In this document: positions 25,510 to 34,118 of the stretch, one piece after another
Numbering within the stretch: the first letter of the stretch is position 1
Layout: each line of letters opens with the position of its first letter
Origin: a virus
Length of the DNA: 64,000 nucleotides
Direction: 5' to 3' (one strand)
Virus record (IMG/VR): IMGVR_UViG_3300028840_003497
Location: 62,001-126,000 of that record
Program-made: the position numbers and the translations under genes
The notes under the pieces: generated by a model
Database searches by the model: none
Told to the model about the DNA's origin: nothing
Seen by the model: only the letters and a program-made list of their open reading frames with translations

Positions 25510-25893
25510 TTATTTATTGGTCAAACGCTCAAAAACCCTCAAGGGAATCGCAATCCAGTTCCGATCACACATGGGATCGTTGTACCCGCCCTGGATCTCG
25601 ATCGCCAGCGCAGGCTCCTTCTGGACCGCATTCGCCTCGCGCGTAATTTTTCTCAGCCATTCCCACTTGATCGGAAGACTTGCATGGATTGTTTTCTTGC
25701 ATTCGATCAGGAATCCGATCGAATCCTCCTCACAGACGGCCTCTACGCCTCTTACATCCCCCTTGGAAAAGACAGAAGATCCAGACCCGGCAACCTTCTT
25801 ACCGCCCAGCCTGCGCGCTACACGAGCCTCCTGATCATCCGGAGTTCCGTCGTCCTTCGGTAGAAACCTGTTCGGTTTGTGTCTCGCCATCAT
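25510..25893 (-). CDS. PD-(D/E)XK nuclease, Hjc-like Holliday-junction resolvase candidate
   Basis: Start set at MMARHKPNRF after GGAGCA; longer frames lie inside the upstream gene. RRLGGKKVAGSGSSVFSKGDVRG with the later FLIECKKT (E-x-K) is the layout of archaeal-type junction-resolving enzymes found in phages. With the RuvC-like protein it gives the phage two possible resolvases. It sits just downstream of recA. Confidence 0.65.
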   Translation of the reverse strand: MMARHKPNRFLPKDDGTPDDQEARVARRLGGKKVAGSGSSVFSKGDVRGVEAVCEEDSIGFLIECKKTIHASLPIKWEWLRKITREANAVQKEPALAIEIQGGYNDPMCDRNWIAIPLRVFERLTNK

Positions 25894-26107
25894 TGCTCCA
25901 AACATCCGCCTCATACGGATCATCATTGTCGCCACACTTCTCAACTGCAACCAGCAGATCACTCTTGCGGATATATGTCCTGGGACCGTTGTTCTGCTGA
26001 ATAATCACCCCATCCTCTGGGGCCAAAAAAGAAACAAAAGATTGCCCTTCCAGTTTCCTAACAATCGAGTCCCCCTTCTTTACACCCTTAATACATGTAT
26101 TCATCAT
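25835..26107 (-). CDS. Hypothetical protein, 90 aa
   Basis: A strand-rich N-terminal segment (GVKKGDSIVRKLEGQ) suggests a small barrel. AAAGGATGG precedes a double ATG. Its end overlaps the nuclease gene by about 60 bases. Not assigned. Confidence 0.5.
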   Translation of the reverse strand: MMNTCIKGVKKGDSIVRKLEGQSFVSFLAPEDGVIIQQNNGPRTYIRKSDLLVAVEKCGDNDDPYEADVWSNDGETQTEQVSTEGRRNSG

Positions 26108-26304
26108 CCATCCTTTTCAATATCCACGAGCGATACCGTGACCGAAGAAGGAAATTCGCTACTGGGATTTAGCGCCTTTAAAACCACCATCCTGCGAGAC
26201 GGAAATCTCTCGATTATATACTTATCTGTCGTTCCGATATTCTTCACGACAACCTTGTCATCGACCGAAAAATCACCAACACGCTTCCTTCTGCCTTTCG
26301 TCAT
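26104..26304 (-). CDS. Small beta-rich protein, 66 aa
   Basis: FSVDDKVVVKNIGTTDKYIIE and later strands look like a small SH3/Tudor-like barrel. It starts in a TAATG overlap with the recA stop. Unknown role. Confidence 0.5.
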   Translation of the reverse strand: MTKGRRKRVGDFSVDDKVVVKNIGTTDKYIIERFPSRRMVVLKALNPSSEFPSSVTVSLVDIEKDG

Positions 26305-28499
26305 TACTCCTCCGCGTCTATGCCCTCCAGCATATACTTCATAAGAACCTTCTTCATTTTATCGAACACCTCTGGATTCTCAATTCTCGCGAGCGCCGAA
26401 CCCTTTTTCTGGAACTCCTCGTCACCTACAAACCATGTTTTTTTACTACCATCCTTCTTCTCACGAAAGAGGCCGTACTTCATGGCCTGATCAAGCACGT
26501 ATTTTAATTCCTCTACCATCCCCTGTCGAGCCCCGACAACACGCATAACGTAACTACCGGTAGCCTGCGAAGCCGCAGTCTTGTTCTTGATAATCTTAAA
26601 GTTCATCTGAACTTCCTTGCCAACCTCCAGTTGAAAGTTTTTCTTAAGATCTGAGTCAAACGTCTCCTTCTCCCAATTCGACGGCCACATCGAAACGATC
26701 ACTGAGGATCCAAACTTCTGCCCCATCCCAGCTGGCATGATGCTCCCTGGGCCAAACTTCGCCATCGACATACGCTCCTGGTTGATCCATATTTGTGTAA
26801 CAAGCTTTCCAAAATCACGTTTCACATCAATAACTGACGCCGTAACCTTTCTCACGAATTTATTAATCAGCTTGGCCTGCGCCGCTCTCTGCTCGTCCTC
26901 CGTGCTTGCCTCCACCTCGATGCTCGGTGTCATCGCCGCTACCGAATCCAAGATAAAGAGATCAATCGCTCCAGTTCTCATCATTTCGTCGTAGAGGTCG
27001 ATTCCCTCCTCTGCCGTCGAAGGGTCAACGACAAGCAGAAGCCGCGTATCCACTCCAACGCGCTTAGCCCATGCAAGATCTAGGGTACCCTCGTGATCGA
27101 AGAACGCAACTCGAAACTCCTCGTAACTGTTTTCCTCGTACCGCTTGATGCGCTCCTTGAACGCAGTGGTCTTTTTATTCTTGGTCTTTCCGGTTTTCTC
27201 GTCGGTGACCTCGACCTCGATCTGCTTATGAGTCCCTTTCTCCCGGTTGGAGAAATCCTCCGGATACGGTACCGGCTTGAAGATTCCATTTTTATAACAG
27301 TCGCATGTTCCATGCGCCTCGTATTCAATCTCTCCTGTGTCCTCGTCAAAGCCGGTCTCCACAACCGTAATGTCATCGACGAACCGAAGGCAATTCGCAC
27401 ACAGCTTCTGAGCTATGGCACCAACGCGAAGCGCCTGCGTAGTCTTCCCAGAATTATGAACAACCAGACCATTAGCCACGTAATTATTATAGGGATATGC
27501 ACACTTGAGATCATAGGTTTCAAACTCACCCACTCTCTCGATTTTAGTAATTTCAGACTCGGCAACAACAAAACTCAAATTAGCCAGTCGATCCACTATG
27601 TGCAACGCCCCATGCTCGGACGGATCAATCAACCTAAGATTGTCAATACCATTATTATTGAAATCCTCATCCTCATGATGAACATGAATATGATCAGGAA
27701 GAACAACCAATCCATCGATCTCTGTTTTGGATTTTGTATTTAAGAAATCACGATATTTCTCAAAAGACATGCCATTCAAAAACGCCTCATATACCATCCT
27801 GGACTTCTGGATACGACGGTATGGATAATCCTTGCCCATCTTGGAACAATGAACAATCTTCACGGGAGCAATCGGGTGATACTTGACACATACACCATTC
27901 CTCGTTGTCGCTTTTTTTCTACCAACTTTTCTTGTATTATTATGCACAAAAACTTTCGAACCAACCTTTAATTCACCCAATGGACTAAACCCATCTGGCG
28001 TCATATATTTGTGATCCATTGTGCTTATCAAAAATTCCCCTGTTGACACCTCAACTCGATAGCACATTTTAACACCTGTCCTGACCACATCCAACACCTT
28101 GTTTCTCACAATACAACCATCGTGGTTCACGGACTTCACATAAAAATCAACATCCCCCCTCAGTGCAACCTTGCCGCGCATGTCCGATGCATCCACAAGT
28201 TCACCACTGAACCTCTCGTATAACCTCCGAATCGTGCCCCCTTTTTTGTTTACTACCTCCCCATCCATGGAAACAACATCATATCTCAAAAAACTATCTC
28301 CAGAGATGCACGACTCAGCACCACGAAAAATAGTCAACCTGCCAACAGGGACACCACCACCAAGAGCTACGTCAAAATTCAAGCTACCGGTCAGAAGACG
28401 ATCCATGTCATGAGGCTTCATATTAGCAGCCAACCCAATGGTTCGACCGAGCTTGTTGTTGACGGATTTTTTGAACGCTTTCAGTATCTTACCACGCAT
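26304..28499 (-). CDS. recA: RecA/UvsX-like recombinase, intein-interrupted
   Basis: The exteins (445 aa) contain Walker A GAES-SGKTT (split by the intein after residue 63), a FFDHEGT block, Walker B LFILDSVAAMTP, and a loop region with NQERMSM. It catalyses strand exchange in replication and repair. Between Walker A and the ATPase core is an unusual insert with CANC and a CDC pair that may hold zinc. The gene starts after GAGGAGTTGTA. Confidence 0.88.
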   Translation of the reverse strand: MRGKILKAFKKSVNNKLGRTIGLAANMKPHDMDRLLTGSLNFDVALGGGVPVGRLTIFRGAESCISGDSFLRYDVVSMDGEVVNKKGGTIRRLYERFSGELVDASDMRGKVALRGDVDFYVKSVNHDGCIVRNKVLDVVRTGVKMCYRVEVSTGEFLISTMDHKYMTPDGFSPLGELKVGSKVFVHNNTRKVGRKKATTRNGVCVKYHPIAPVKIVHCSKMGKDYPYRRIQKSRMVYEAFLNGMSFEKYRDFLNTKSKTEIDGLVVLPDHIHVHHEDEDFNNNGIDNLRLIDPSEHGALHIVDRLANLSFVVAESEITKIERVGEFETYDLKCAYPYNNYVANGLVVHNSGKTTQALRVGAIAQKLCANCLRFVDDITVVETGFDEDTGEIEYEAHGTCDCYKNGIFKPVPYPEDFSNREKGTHKQIEVEVTDEKTGKTKNKKTTAFKERIKRYEENSYEEFRVAFFDHEGTLDLAWAKRVGVDTRLLLVVDPSTAEEGIDLYDEMMRTGAIDLFILDSVAAMTPSIEVEASTEDEQRAAQAKLINKFVRKVTASVIDVKRDFGKLVTQIWINQERMSMAKFGPGSIMPAGMGQKFGSSVIVSMWPSNWEKETFDSDLKKNFQLEVGKEVQMNFKIIKNKTAASQATGSYVMRVVGARQGMVEELKYVLDQAMKYGLFREKKDGSKKTWFVGDEEFQKKGSALARIENPEVFDKMKKVLMKYMLEGIDAEE
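27453..28310 (-). mobile_element. Intein in RecA (HNH type)
   Basis: 286 residues, Cys1 (CISGDSFLRYD) to VVHN, with Ser as the next extein residue, inserted inside the ATP-binding P-loop. The endonuclease part is not LAGLIDADG; it shows HVHHEDEDFNNNGIDNLRLI with a trailing SEHGALH, a pattern of HNH nucleases. Block B is the STMDHKYMT motif. Confidence 0.88.
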
Positions 28500-28590
28500 T
28501 ACAACTCCTCCGTTTTGGGGAAAACCATCTTACCTCCATGGGCTGTGTTTTAGCAAGAAAATGATAAATAGAATTGGTCATAAATGATTG

Positions 28591-29574
28591 TCAGACCTTT
28601 ACACAAACCGACAAGTATGGCGCTGTCTTTGCCGCTTCGGACAAGACCATCTGGCCTGCCATAGCAGTCGAGCCTGGCGACCCGACCGTCAAAAACTTGT
28701 AGCCCTGCATCTGATCGTCGACGGTTCCGAGCAAGAACTTATCCTCGCGCAACTTTCCGACCAGCCGTTTGGTCCTGTCCTCGGCCACGCGCATCGACGC
28801 CTGCAACGCCGCACGAATACCGTCAAGGCTCTTTTCTTCGATCTCCAAAGGCCCCCTACCCGGCTGCGACTCTCCGGCGTACCGAATCGCAAACGATCCG
28901 TAGCACACTCGAACCAGCGGGTTCCACAGGGCCTTCCAGAATTCGACCGTAGGAGCCATCTCGACACCAACAAGCTTCCCGTTGACCAGAATTACCGCAC
29001 CGATCTGATTAGGCACCAGTTCAAACTCAGCAACGAACTCGTCAAGCTGCTTTGAATAATTATTCAGAAACAGGACAAGGTTCGAGGATCCGTGTGAGAG
29101 ACCATACCCATGGATAAACTCACCTATGGCACCCCACAGCTTGTTGTACTGCTTCTGCTTCCGCATGGCGAGAGCACTCGCACGCAACTGCGCCGGAAGA
29201 ATGAGCATATCGTGATCACCGTGAGAGATCAGACCTCCCTGGCTCTGCTGGATACACATCGCTGTGTCGATTCGCTTGGACGAGTTCCCATCCACAAATC
29301 CACCACTCCCCAGCGCGTGATCCTGCGCGGCCTGCTTAACAACCCAACCAGCCCCTGTCGGGATGATCGTCGGATTCTCACCAGGATGACGCAAATCTAC
29401 GGTACCATAATCGGATGTTCCGACACTTATTCCGCTGGGAGGATCGAAACTATCGTCCTGTACTCCACCCTCGTCAACCAGCGGAATCACCTCCATGTTT
29501 CCTACGCTCTGAGAACGCCCATGTCCGACTCCGAACAGGATGTCTTCCATCGATACGCTTTGACGTGTCGTCAT
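28591..29574 (-). CDS. Hypothetical protein next to the Ro60-like gene, 327 aa
   Basis: The start overlaps the stop of the Ro60-like gene (spacing minus 4) after GGAGGTGAGTC, so the pair is probably co-translated. The first half is beta-rich and glycine-rich, with FVDGNSSKRIDTAMCIQQ, loosely recalling ARPP-1-type proteins. The second half is mixed with helices. No confident family. The tight coupling suggests a role with the Ro60-like protein. Confidence 0.55.
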   Translation of the reverse strand: MTTRQSVSMEDILFGVGHGRSQSVGNMEVIPLVDEGGVQDDSFDPPSGISVGTSDYGTVDLRHPGENPTIIPTGAGWVVKQAAQDHALGSGGFVDGNSSKRIDTAMCIQQSQGGLISHGDHDMLILPAQLRASALAMRKQKQYNKLWGAIGEFIHGYGLSHGSSNLVLFLNNYSKQLDEFVAEFELVPNQIGAVILVNGKLVGVEMAPTVEFWKALWNPLVRVCYGSFAIRYAGESQPGRGPLEIEEKSLDGIRAALQASMRVAEDRTKRLVGKLREDKFLLGTVDDQMQGYKFLTVGSPGSTAMAGQMVLSEAAKTAPYLSVCVKV

Positions 29575-31175
29575 GACTCACCTCCAATCAGGGCTAGACT
29601 CTCGATGGTCGAGCCCTTCAAAGCATTCCTGACCAGGGTGTTAATGCCTGTCTCTGGATCCGTCTCCAACAGCCCGCGCAACATAGTCGTTGCGAGCGCC
29701 GCCGGGGTCCTCACCGGCATCGTAGTTGCACCCTCGATCTTATCACATAATTGCCGCACTGCGCCTCCCTCGGCAGCGAACACCGGGTTCATATGAAACA
29801 CTGGTGTCTTGATCCCGACACCACGAGCCGCCACCAGAACATCCTGGAAGCGCCCTGCAGGCGCGTTCTCGTACCCGTCCGACAGGACGTAAACCACCTC
29901 GGGCTCTCGCCCCAGAACGGCCAGGAGACCCTCAGCAAGCGAAGTGTCTCCTTGCGGCCTAACGATCCGATGATCCTCTCCAAGAACCCCTCCGCAGTAC
30001 ACAACCTCGCACTGAGACGCCGTCTTCTCCAGCATATCCCGCAGCGCCAGAGTGGCAGCCAACGGACGCAGATGCTGAGTCCTGTCCCCAGCCATAGATG
30101 CCGAACCGTCAACCACAATACCTACTCGATCATATTTGACCGGCAGAGCAGCCGCAGCAGCCTCCGCCTTCGTATCCAACGCATCGAACACCTTCTTGTC
30201 CGCTCCGTTTTCGAAAGCATATATGTATAAATCCACCGGATCGTACCGGGTGGGATCCATCTTAACTTCGACACCAGCAGCCTTGGCCCGCTTCTGAACC
30301 GTCCTACGCTCACCAGTTGTCATCGTGCCAGACGCAGCCTTCACCTTCAGAATATCCTCCGGCTTCACGCCCGGGTGGTACATGCTCCGAATACCCTCCA
30401 ACACCTCGGTCGGCAACTTCTCACCAGCCTTTATATCTATCTTCGCGTCCACGAATGCCTGGAACAACCGGATTGAAAGATCGACCCGCTTCCCGCTCAG
30501 AAAGGCCAAACACTCAACTACATACGGTTCCTTGTTCAATCCACGAAACTTGAACACGTGATCCTTGAAAATCGCTTTTTCCTTCGCCGTCCAGCGACGC
30601 CGATCCTTCTGAGCAATCGAACCGATGATACTGAACCGACGCTGCCCCCACGCATGCGCGAGTGCCCGTGCCATTTTGCCCCGGTACTTGAGCGTCCAAA
30701 GATCGAGCCGCTTCGCACCAATCAGCGAGGACAGAATAAGCTTCCGCGTCCTGGCATTGTTCGCCTTCGTGACGCCAAATTCATCTCCCTGTCCACGAAA
30801 CGCATCGAACAAACGAAACATCCTCGGTGCCGGAAGGTGATCGACCAAATGGACTAGTACTTCCCTCTCCAACTTCGGATTCAGAAAAACATCCGCATCT
30901 GGAGTACGCGGATTCGAAAGCAGCCTCCCAATTCCAATCTGACGGGCGTGGTCGGCCACCCCTGGCAGCAACAACATCGCCAAGTAAATGTCCCGGCTCA
31001 TCACGAACAACTCGCCGTGGACCGCCATCTCGGCAGCCTTCTGTTCTTCTTTCGTGTTGTAATGGGTCGCCCGGCCAAACGAAGTAGTCGCCGTGTCCAG
31101 AAAATTACACACTTTCTGGCTCGCCTCGACCGGCTGAATTTCATTCCCGCTTTTCCACAATGTGACGCTATTCAT
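29571..31175 (-). CDS. Ro60-like RNA-binding protein (TROVE-like plus vWA)
   Basis: 534 aa, close to the length of human Ro60 (538) and Deinococcus Rsr (531). The N-terminal 340 residues are alpha-helical repeats with basic patches. The C-terminus is a von Willebrand A domain with a full MIDAS: DGSAS (356-360), T411 and SDG (432-434). The junction (KVFDALD...VGIVVDGSASM) parallels Ro60. Ro60 rings bind misfolded RNA ends and Y RNAs. A Y-like RNA gene lies immediately upstream under one promoter. TROVE assignment is by eye and should be tested. Confidence 0.65.
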   Translation of the reverse strand: MNSVTLWKSGNEIQPVEASQKVCNFLDTATTSFGRATHYNTKEEQKAAEMAVHGELFVMSRDIYLAMLLLPGVADHARQIGIGRLLSNPRTPDADVFLNPKLEREVLVHLVDHLPAPRMFRLFDAFRGQGDEFGVTKANNARTRKLILSSLIGAKRLDLWTLKYRGKMARALAHAWGQRRFSIIGSIAQKDRRRWTAKEKAIFKDHVFKFRGLNKEPYVVECLAFLSGKRVDLSIRLFQAFVDAKIDIKAGEKLPTEVLEGIRSMYHPGVKPEDILKVKAASGTMTTGERRTVQKRAKAAGVEVKMDPTRYDPVDLYIYAFENGADKKVFDALDTKAEAAAAALPVKYDRVGIVVDGSASMAGDRTQHLRPLAATLALRDMLEKTASQCEVVYCGGVLGEDHRIVRPQGDTSLAEGLLAVLGREPEVVYVLSDGYENAPAGRFQDVLVAARGVGIKTPVFHMNPVFAAEGGAVRQLCDKIEGATTMPVRTPAALATTMLRGLLETDPETGINTLVRNALKGSTIESLALIGGES

Positions 31176-31302
31176 AACGCACCTCCAGCTCTGAAACTGT
31201 CATCAGATGTTGTGGGGATTGATAAATCCGAGGGAGCGTGGAAGTCGATCTATGTTTTAATGTAACTGAAACGACTTCTCAGTCCTCGAACGTTTAATCA
31301 GA

Positions 31303-31436
31303 AAAAAAGCGCCGAGAGAGTGGGTGAGGCATTGTGGTTGACAAAACAAGATTTGAACTTGCTACTGTCGGATTTAATGTCCGATGCTCTACCAAATGAG
31401 CTATTCGCCTGAAATGTCTCTCTAGTCCTCAGCGCC
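31303..31436 (-). ncRNA. Y-RNA-like RNA 1 with tRNA-like body in canonical order
   Basis: The 5-prime end GGCGCTGAGGACTAGAGAGA pairs with the 3-prime CTCGGCGC, and seven Ts follow (31308-31302), which would stop transcription. Inside is a tRNA-like body in normal order: D-arm GCTC/GAGC, an anticodon-like hairpin with loop CATTAAA, T-arm GCAAG/CTTGT with loop TTCAAAT, and ACCA. The acceptor has one A-A mismatch, and U33 is A, so decoding is unlikely. The outer ends match those of the RNA at 34702-34851. Confidence 0.6.
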
Positions 31437-31441
31437 TGGGG

Positions 31442-31470
31442 AATCTAACTCCGCCCACAGCATTTGTCAA
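31442..31470 (-). promoter_or_regulatory. Sigma70-type promoter for Y-like RNA 1 and the Ro60-like gene
   Basis: TTGACA at 31470-31465, 17-base spacer, TAGATT at 31447-31442. It places +1 at the first G of the RNA (31436). The -35 is followed by AATGCT, as at other promoters in the window. Confidence 0.65.
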
Positions 31471-31521
31471 CATGTTTTTTTGTTTTTTCTCCTAATCAAC
31501 TGAGCGCACGCTCTCCGCTCA

Positions 31522-32550
31522 TCATCCAGCCTTCCAACTCTTCGACATCTTCAACAGGGCTTTAGCATCAGCCTTCCCCTCCGGGGTGAGCCTGTGCATG
31601 TGTTTGTCCAGAAAGTCTTTCAATATCGAATTCGGTTTCTTCTTTCGGACAAGGCTAAACTTCAGTTTTGCCACCCGATTCTGATTCACCGGCATCTCCA
31701 TCAATTTATCAGTAACCCTCTGTGGAGCTTGGATCGCGCCAGACCGAAAAACAACCTGGCCACTAACCATCGAAGGCTTGAATTTCTTCGCGATCCGCAT
31801 GGGCACTTTGTCCATGTACCCAGCGTCCTTGGCAACCACATCCTTGACCTTCAACTTATCCCAACTCTCCAAAATCTTGGACGCCGTGTACACCACATCG
31901 AAATCCCTCGGAACCTTCCGATCCCGGTCCAACTCGATAAATTCCGGCTTGAAGTTGTACGCATACTGCAGCCCATCCACCACCGACACAAAGTGGCCTC
32001 CGACGTAGACCTCACCCCTGGGTCGATCCAAAACATCTCCGTATTCGGTCGAGTGCAAAACGTCAATTTCAGGATCCAACTGCTTCTCCCTGTAGACTAT
32101 GAAATCATTACGAGGAACCTGAAACTCAATCTCGAATCCATGCAAAGTATGATCCATATCATAGACCCTGTACCCGAAACACTCGCCGAGATACGGATCG
32201 TCGTAGAACATACCGGCCAGCTTTGTGGACCCGTACCGAATAATAACATTGCAATCGTTCCGCAACAGAACCATGGAGGCCATCTTGAGACCCTCACCAT
32301 GCTTCCCGACGGCACTCGCATCTCCGCGCTTCCCGGATTCTCCGATCTTCATAAACCCGTGATCGTCAGGCAAATAGTCGTTTATCATCTTGACGCTGCA
32401 CAGTTTTGGATCCCCATCGACATCATTAACCCTCTGATCGAACGATCCAAAGTCCATAAAGTTCTGGTTAATCTCCCGAAGTGCCTCAGAAAAACCCCAG
32501 TCGGGGAGGTAGTTCCTGCTCATCCCGTACTTTATAACGTGATCATCCAA
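31522..32550 (-). CDS. GHKL-family ATPase (Hsp90/MutL/histidine-kinase fold)
   Basis: The TTG at 32550 follows AAGGAGTAGGAC and is the likely start; an ATG at 32523 is the alternative. ALREINQNFMDFG is the N-box with its conserved Glu and Asn. GESGKRGDASAVGKHGEGLK holds the glycine boxes that form the ATP lid. Such folds drive ATP-dependent clamp movements. No MutL, gyrase or Hsp90 C-terminal domain is recognised in the remaining 200 residues. The gene overlaps an Hsp20-like gene. Confidence 0.7.
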   Translation of the reverse strand: MDDHVIKYGMSRNYLPDWGFSEALREINQNFMDFGSFDQRVNDVDGDPKLCSVKMINDYLPDDHGFMKIGESGKRGDASAVGKHGEGLKMASMVLLRNDCNVIIRYGSTKLAGMFYDDPYLGECFGYRVYDMDHTLHGFEIEFQVPRNDFIVYREKQLDPEIDVLHSTEYGDVLDRPRGEVYVGGHFVSVVDGLQYAYNFKPEFIELDRDRKVPRDFDVVYTASKILESWDKLKVKDVVAKDAGYMDKVPMRIAKKFKPSMVSGQVVFRSGAIQAPQRVTDKLMEMPVNQNRVAKLKFSLVRKKKPNSILKDFLDKHMHRLTPEGKADAKALLKMSKSWKAG

Positions 32551-32554
32551 AGTC

Positions 32555-32890
32555 CTACTCCTTGTCAATACTGATCTCGGTGATCCGATCCTTGGACGCC
32601 TTGATCTTGAGAAAAACCAACCCGTCCCGGATACCTGCCTTGATCGTCCGCAGGTCGAACTGCGGAGAAACCGATATCTTCTCCGTAATGGAGAGGTCAA
32701 CCTTCTCCTCAAACTCCTCGGGAAGATCCGGAACACCGACCTCTAAATGGATCGTTCCACCACAAACCTCACTCGTCTTCGGACCGACATCCGTGTGAAT
32801 CGTCGTGTTGTCCTTGGTCGCTCCAGGCGCGGCCACCATAATTGTCAGCTCCTTGAGAGTCTCCACCCTCACCACATTGCTGTCGCTCAT
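32555..32890 (-). CDS. Hsp20-like small heat-shock protein
   Basis: Start chosen at MSDSNVVRVE after AAAGGAG; upstream in-frame codons are also protein-like, so a longer form is possible. The sequence alternates strands with a late DGLVFLKIKASK segment that recalls the end of an alpha-crystallin domain. Bacterial small heat-shock proteins hold unfolded proteins. It forms a small unit with the GHKL gene, which it overlaps by a few bases. Confidence 0.55.
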   Translation of the reverse strand: MSDSNVVRVETLKELTIMVAAPGATKDNTTIHTDVGPKTSEVCGGTIHLEVGVPDLPEEFEEKVDLSITEKISVSPQFDLRTIKAGIRDGLVFLKIKASKDRITEISIDKE

Positions 32891-33009
32891 CTTTTTCTCC
32901 TTTGGAAACGTTTTGTTTTCGTAGTCAATTGATTCATGATCATATCGCGGCATCTCACCGCGCCTCTTTGTATCCAGCCAGCAGTATCTCACTGCGATCT
33001 ACAACGGTC

Positions 33010-33037
33010 ATGTTACTCACATGCGGGAGTTTGTCAA
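33010..33037 (-). promoter_or_regulatory. Sigma70-type promoter for the Hsp20/GHKL unit
   Basis: TTGACA at 33037-33032, 16-base spacer, TAACAT at 33015-33010. Confidence 0.55.
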
Positions 33038-33038
33038 C

Positions 33039-33605
33039 CTATTTTATAACTGCCGTCAACTCAGGCGTCAACTCCTCGTATTCAATCTCACAGCAATCAA
33101 ACGCTCCGCATTTCGGACACACCCTGTCCGACCAAGTATCGTCGTCAATTTCATCCGAATCCAACTCCGAATGATCAAACCGCTCGTGGCATTCTTTACA
33201 CTCCACAACCGCCTGAACGTATTGAAACAGGAAATCAGGATCCGGAGTCATCGTCCGGCACATATTCACTGTCTGCTCCAGTTTAGATTCGATTGACATG
33301 TAGATCATGTGTGGATCGTTGTCGATCTCCCTCTTGATCCGATCACAGATTTCATTGGCATCGATCCAAGAGCCCAAACCCGCATCAATGTTAACAATTA
33401 AATTCTCGCACCCGTAGGATTTCATACAACACTCCTCGTATTCCATCAACTTGATAAGATGCTCAGCCTTCTCTTGCGCCTTGTCTGAACAGCATCCGAA
33501 CCGAACCGAAATTGAACCATGCTGCACCCCGGGAACAAGAAATTCCGTACGCCCGGCAGTCGGGTTCTTACGAATCGAAAAACGATCGATTTTAACTAGT
33601 GTCAT
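33039..33605 (-). CDS. Hypothetical protein with C-terminal zinc ribbon
   Basis: Start set at MTLVKIDRFSI after CAGGAGGTTGCA; the longer frame would run through tRNA-Ile. A basic, aromatic N-terminal half is followed by CKECHERF and CPKCGAFDCC, a four-cysteine ribbon. Not recognised. Confidence 0.6.
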   Translation of the reverse strand: MTLVKIDRFSIRKNPTAGRTEFLVPGVQHGSISVRFGCCSDKAQEKAEHLIKLMEYEECCMKSYGCENLIVNIDAGLGSWIDANEICDRIKREIDNDPHMIYMSIESKLEQTVNMCRTMTPDPDFLFQYVQAVVECKECHERFDHSELDSDEIDDDTWSDRVCPKCGAFDCCEIEYEELTPELTAVIK

Positions 33606-33640
33606 TGCAACCTCCTGCGCCATCATTAGCGCCATCTTTG

Positions 33641-33716
33641 TGCACTGAGTTGGAATTGAACCAACGACCTGTCGATTATCGATCGACTGCTCTAAACCTA
33701 TCTGAGCTACCAGTGC
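33641..33716 (-). tRNA. tRNA-Ile (GAT anticodon)
   Basis: The acceptor GCACTGG/TCAGTGC pairs fully (one GT wobble). The D-arm is AGCTC/GAGC, the anticodon stem GTCGA/TCGAC with loop TCGATAA gives GAT, and the T-arm is GTTGG/CCAAC with loop TTCAATT. Position 33 is C rather than U, which is unusual. No CCA is encoded. The gene for a small protein ends inside it. Confidence 0.75.
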
Positions 33717-33885
33717 ATTCTGCCAAATCCTCTGCCAAATCACGACGCTGAAACTGCCTCCGCTTGTAGTCTGAAAACGCCTCTGACCCTTGCGCGTTTT
33801 TCCCGACACCATTGATCTTCCAAGGCTTGCACTGTTTGCATCCAGCTCGTTGATTTCTTGGCCTACGCCTCTTGTGGTGTGACAT
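33676..33885 (-). CDS. Small basic zinc-motif protein, 69 aa
   Basis: CKQCKPWKING is a motif found in small basic phage proteins of unknown function; the N-terminus is Arg/Lys-rich. AAAAAGGAGAAGG precedes the ATG. The frame reads into the 5-prime half of tRNA-Ile before stopping, so the real C-terminus may differ or the overlap is genuine. Confidence 0.5.
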   Translation of the reverse strand: MSHHKRRRPRNQRAGCKQCKPWKINGVGKNAQGSEAFSDYKRRQFQRRDLAEDLAECTGSSDRFRAVDR

Positions 33886-33900
33886 GACCTTCTCCTTTTT

Positions 33901-33972
33901 CTAGTCGGCCATGTGATCCTCCTTTCGCAATAGAAGCGGATGCTCCCTACACGGCAATCTTAGCGCTTTCAT
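33901..33972 (-). CDS. Possible 23-aa peptide
   Basis: A frame starting MKALRLPCREHP and ending before the zinc-motif gene at 33885. GAGGGGCAG precedes the ATG. It fills part of the space between tRNA-Met and the next gene. Tentative. Confidence 0.3.
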   Translation of the reverse strand: MKALRLPCREHPLLLRKEDHMAD

Positions 33973-34045
33973 CTGCCCCTCTACCTCGTGGGATTCTATT
34001 CCGGGCGTGTCAGCCCGGCTCCCCCTCATCCTCGGGAGCATCCTA

Positions 34046-34118
34046 TAGCGGGAGCCGGACTCGAACCGGCGACTCTAGGCTTATGAGACCTAACGGCTAC
34101 CAACTGCCACATCCCGCT
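34046..34118 (-). tRNA. tRNA-Met or tRNA-Ile2 (CAT anticodon)
   Basis: Fully paired acceptor AGCGGGA/TCCCGCT, D-arm TGGC/GCCG, anticodon stem TAGGT/GCCTA with loop CTCATAA, and T-arm GCCGG/CCGGC. The paired first base rules out a typical initiator. The choice between elongator Met and lysidine-modified Ile2 cannot be made here. No CCA is encoded. The next 200 bases upstream hold no gene I can support. Confidence 0.85.

Noticed and set aside
31303-31436. An ochre-suppressor tRNA reading UAA
   Set aside because: Position 33 is A instead of U and the first acceptor pair is mismatched; UAA is used as an ordinary stop nearby. The shared outer stem fits a Y-like RNA better, although it cannot be excluded.
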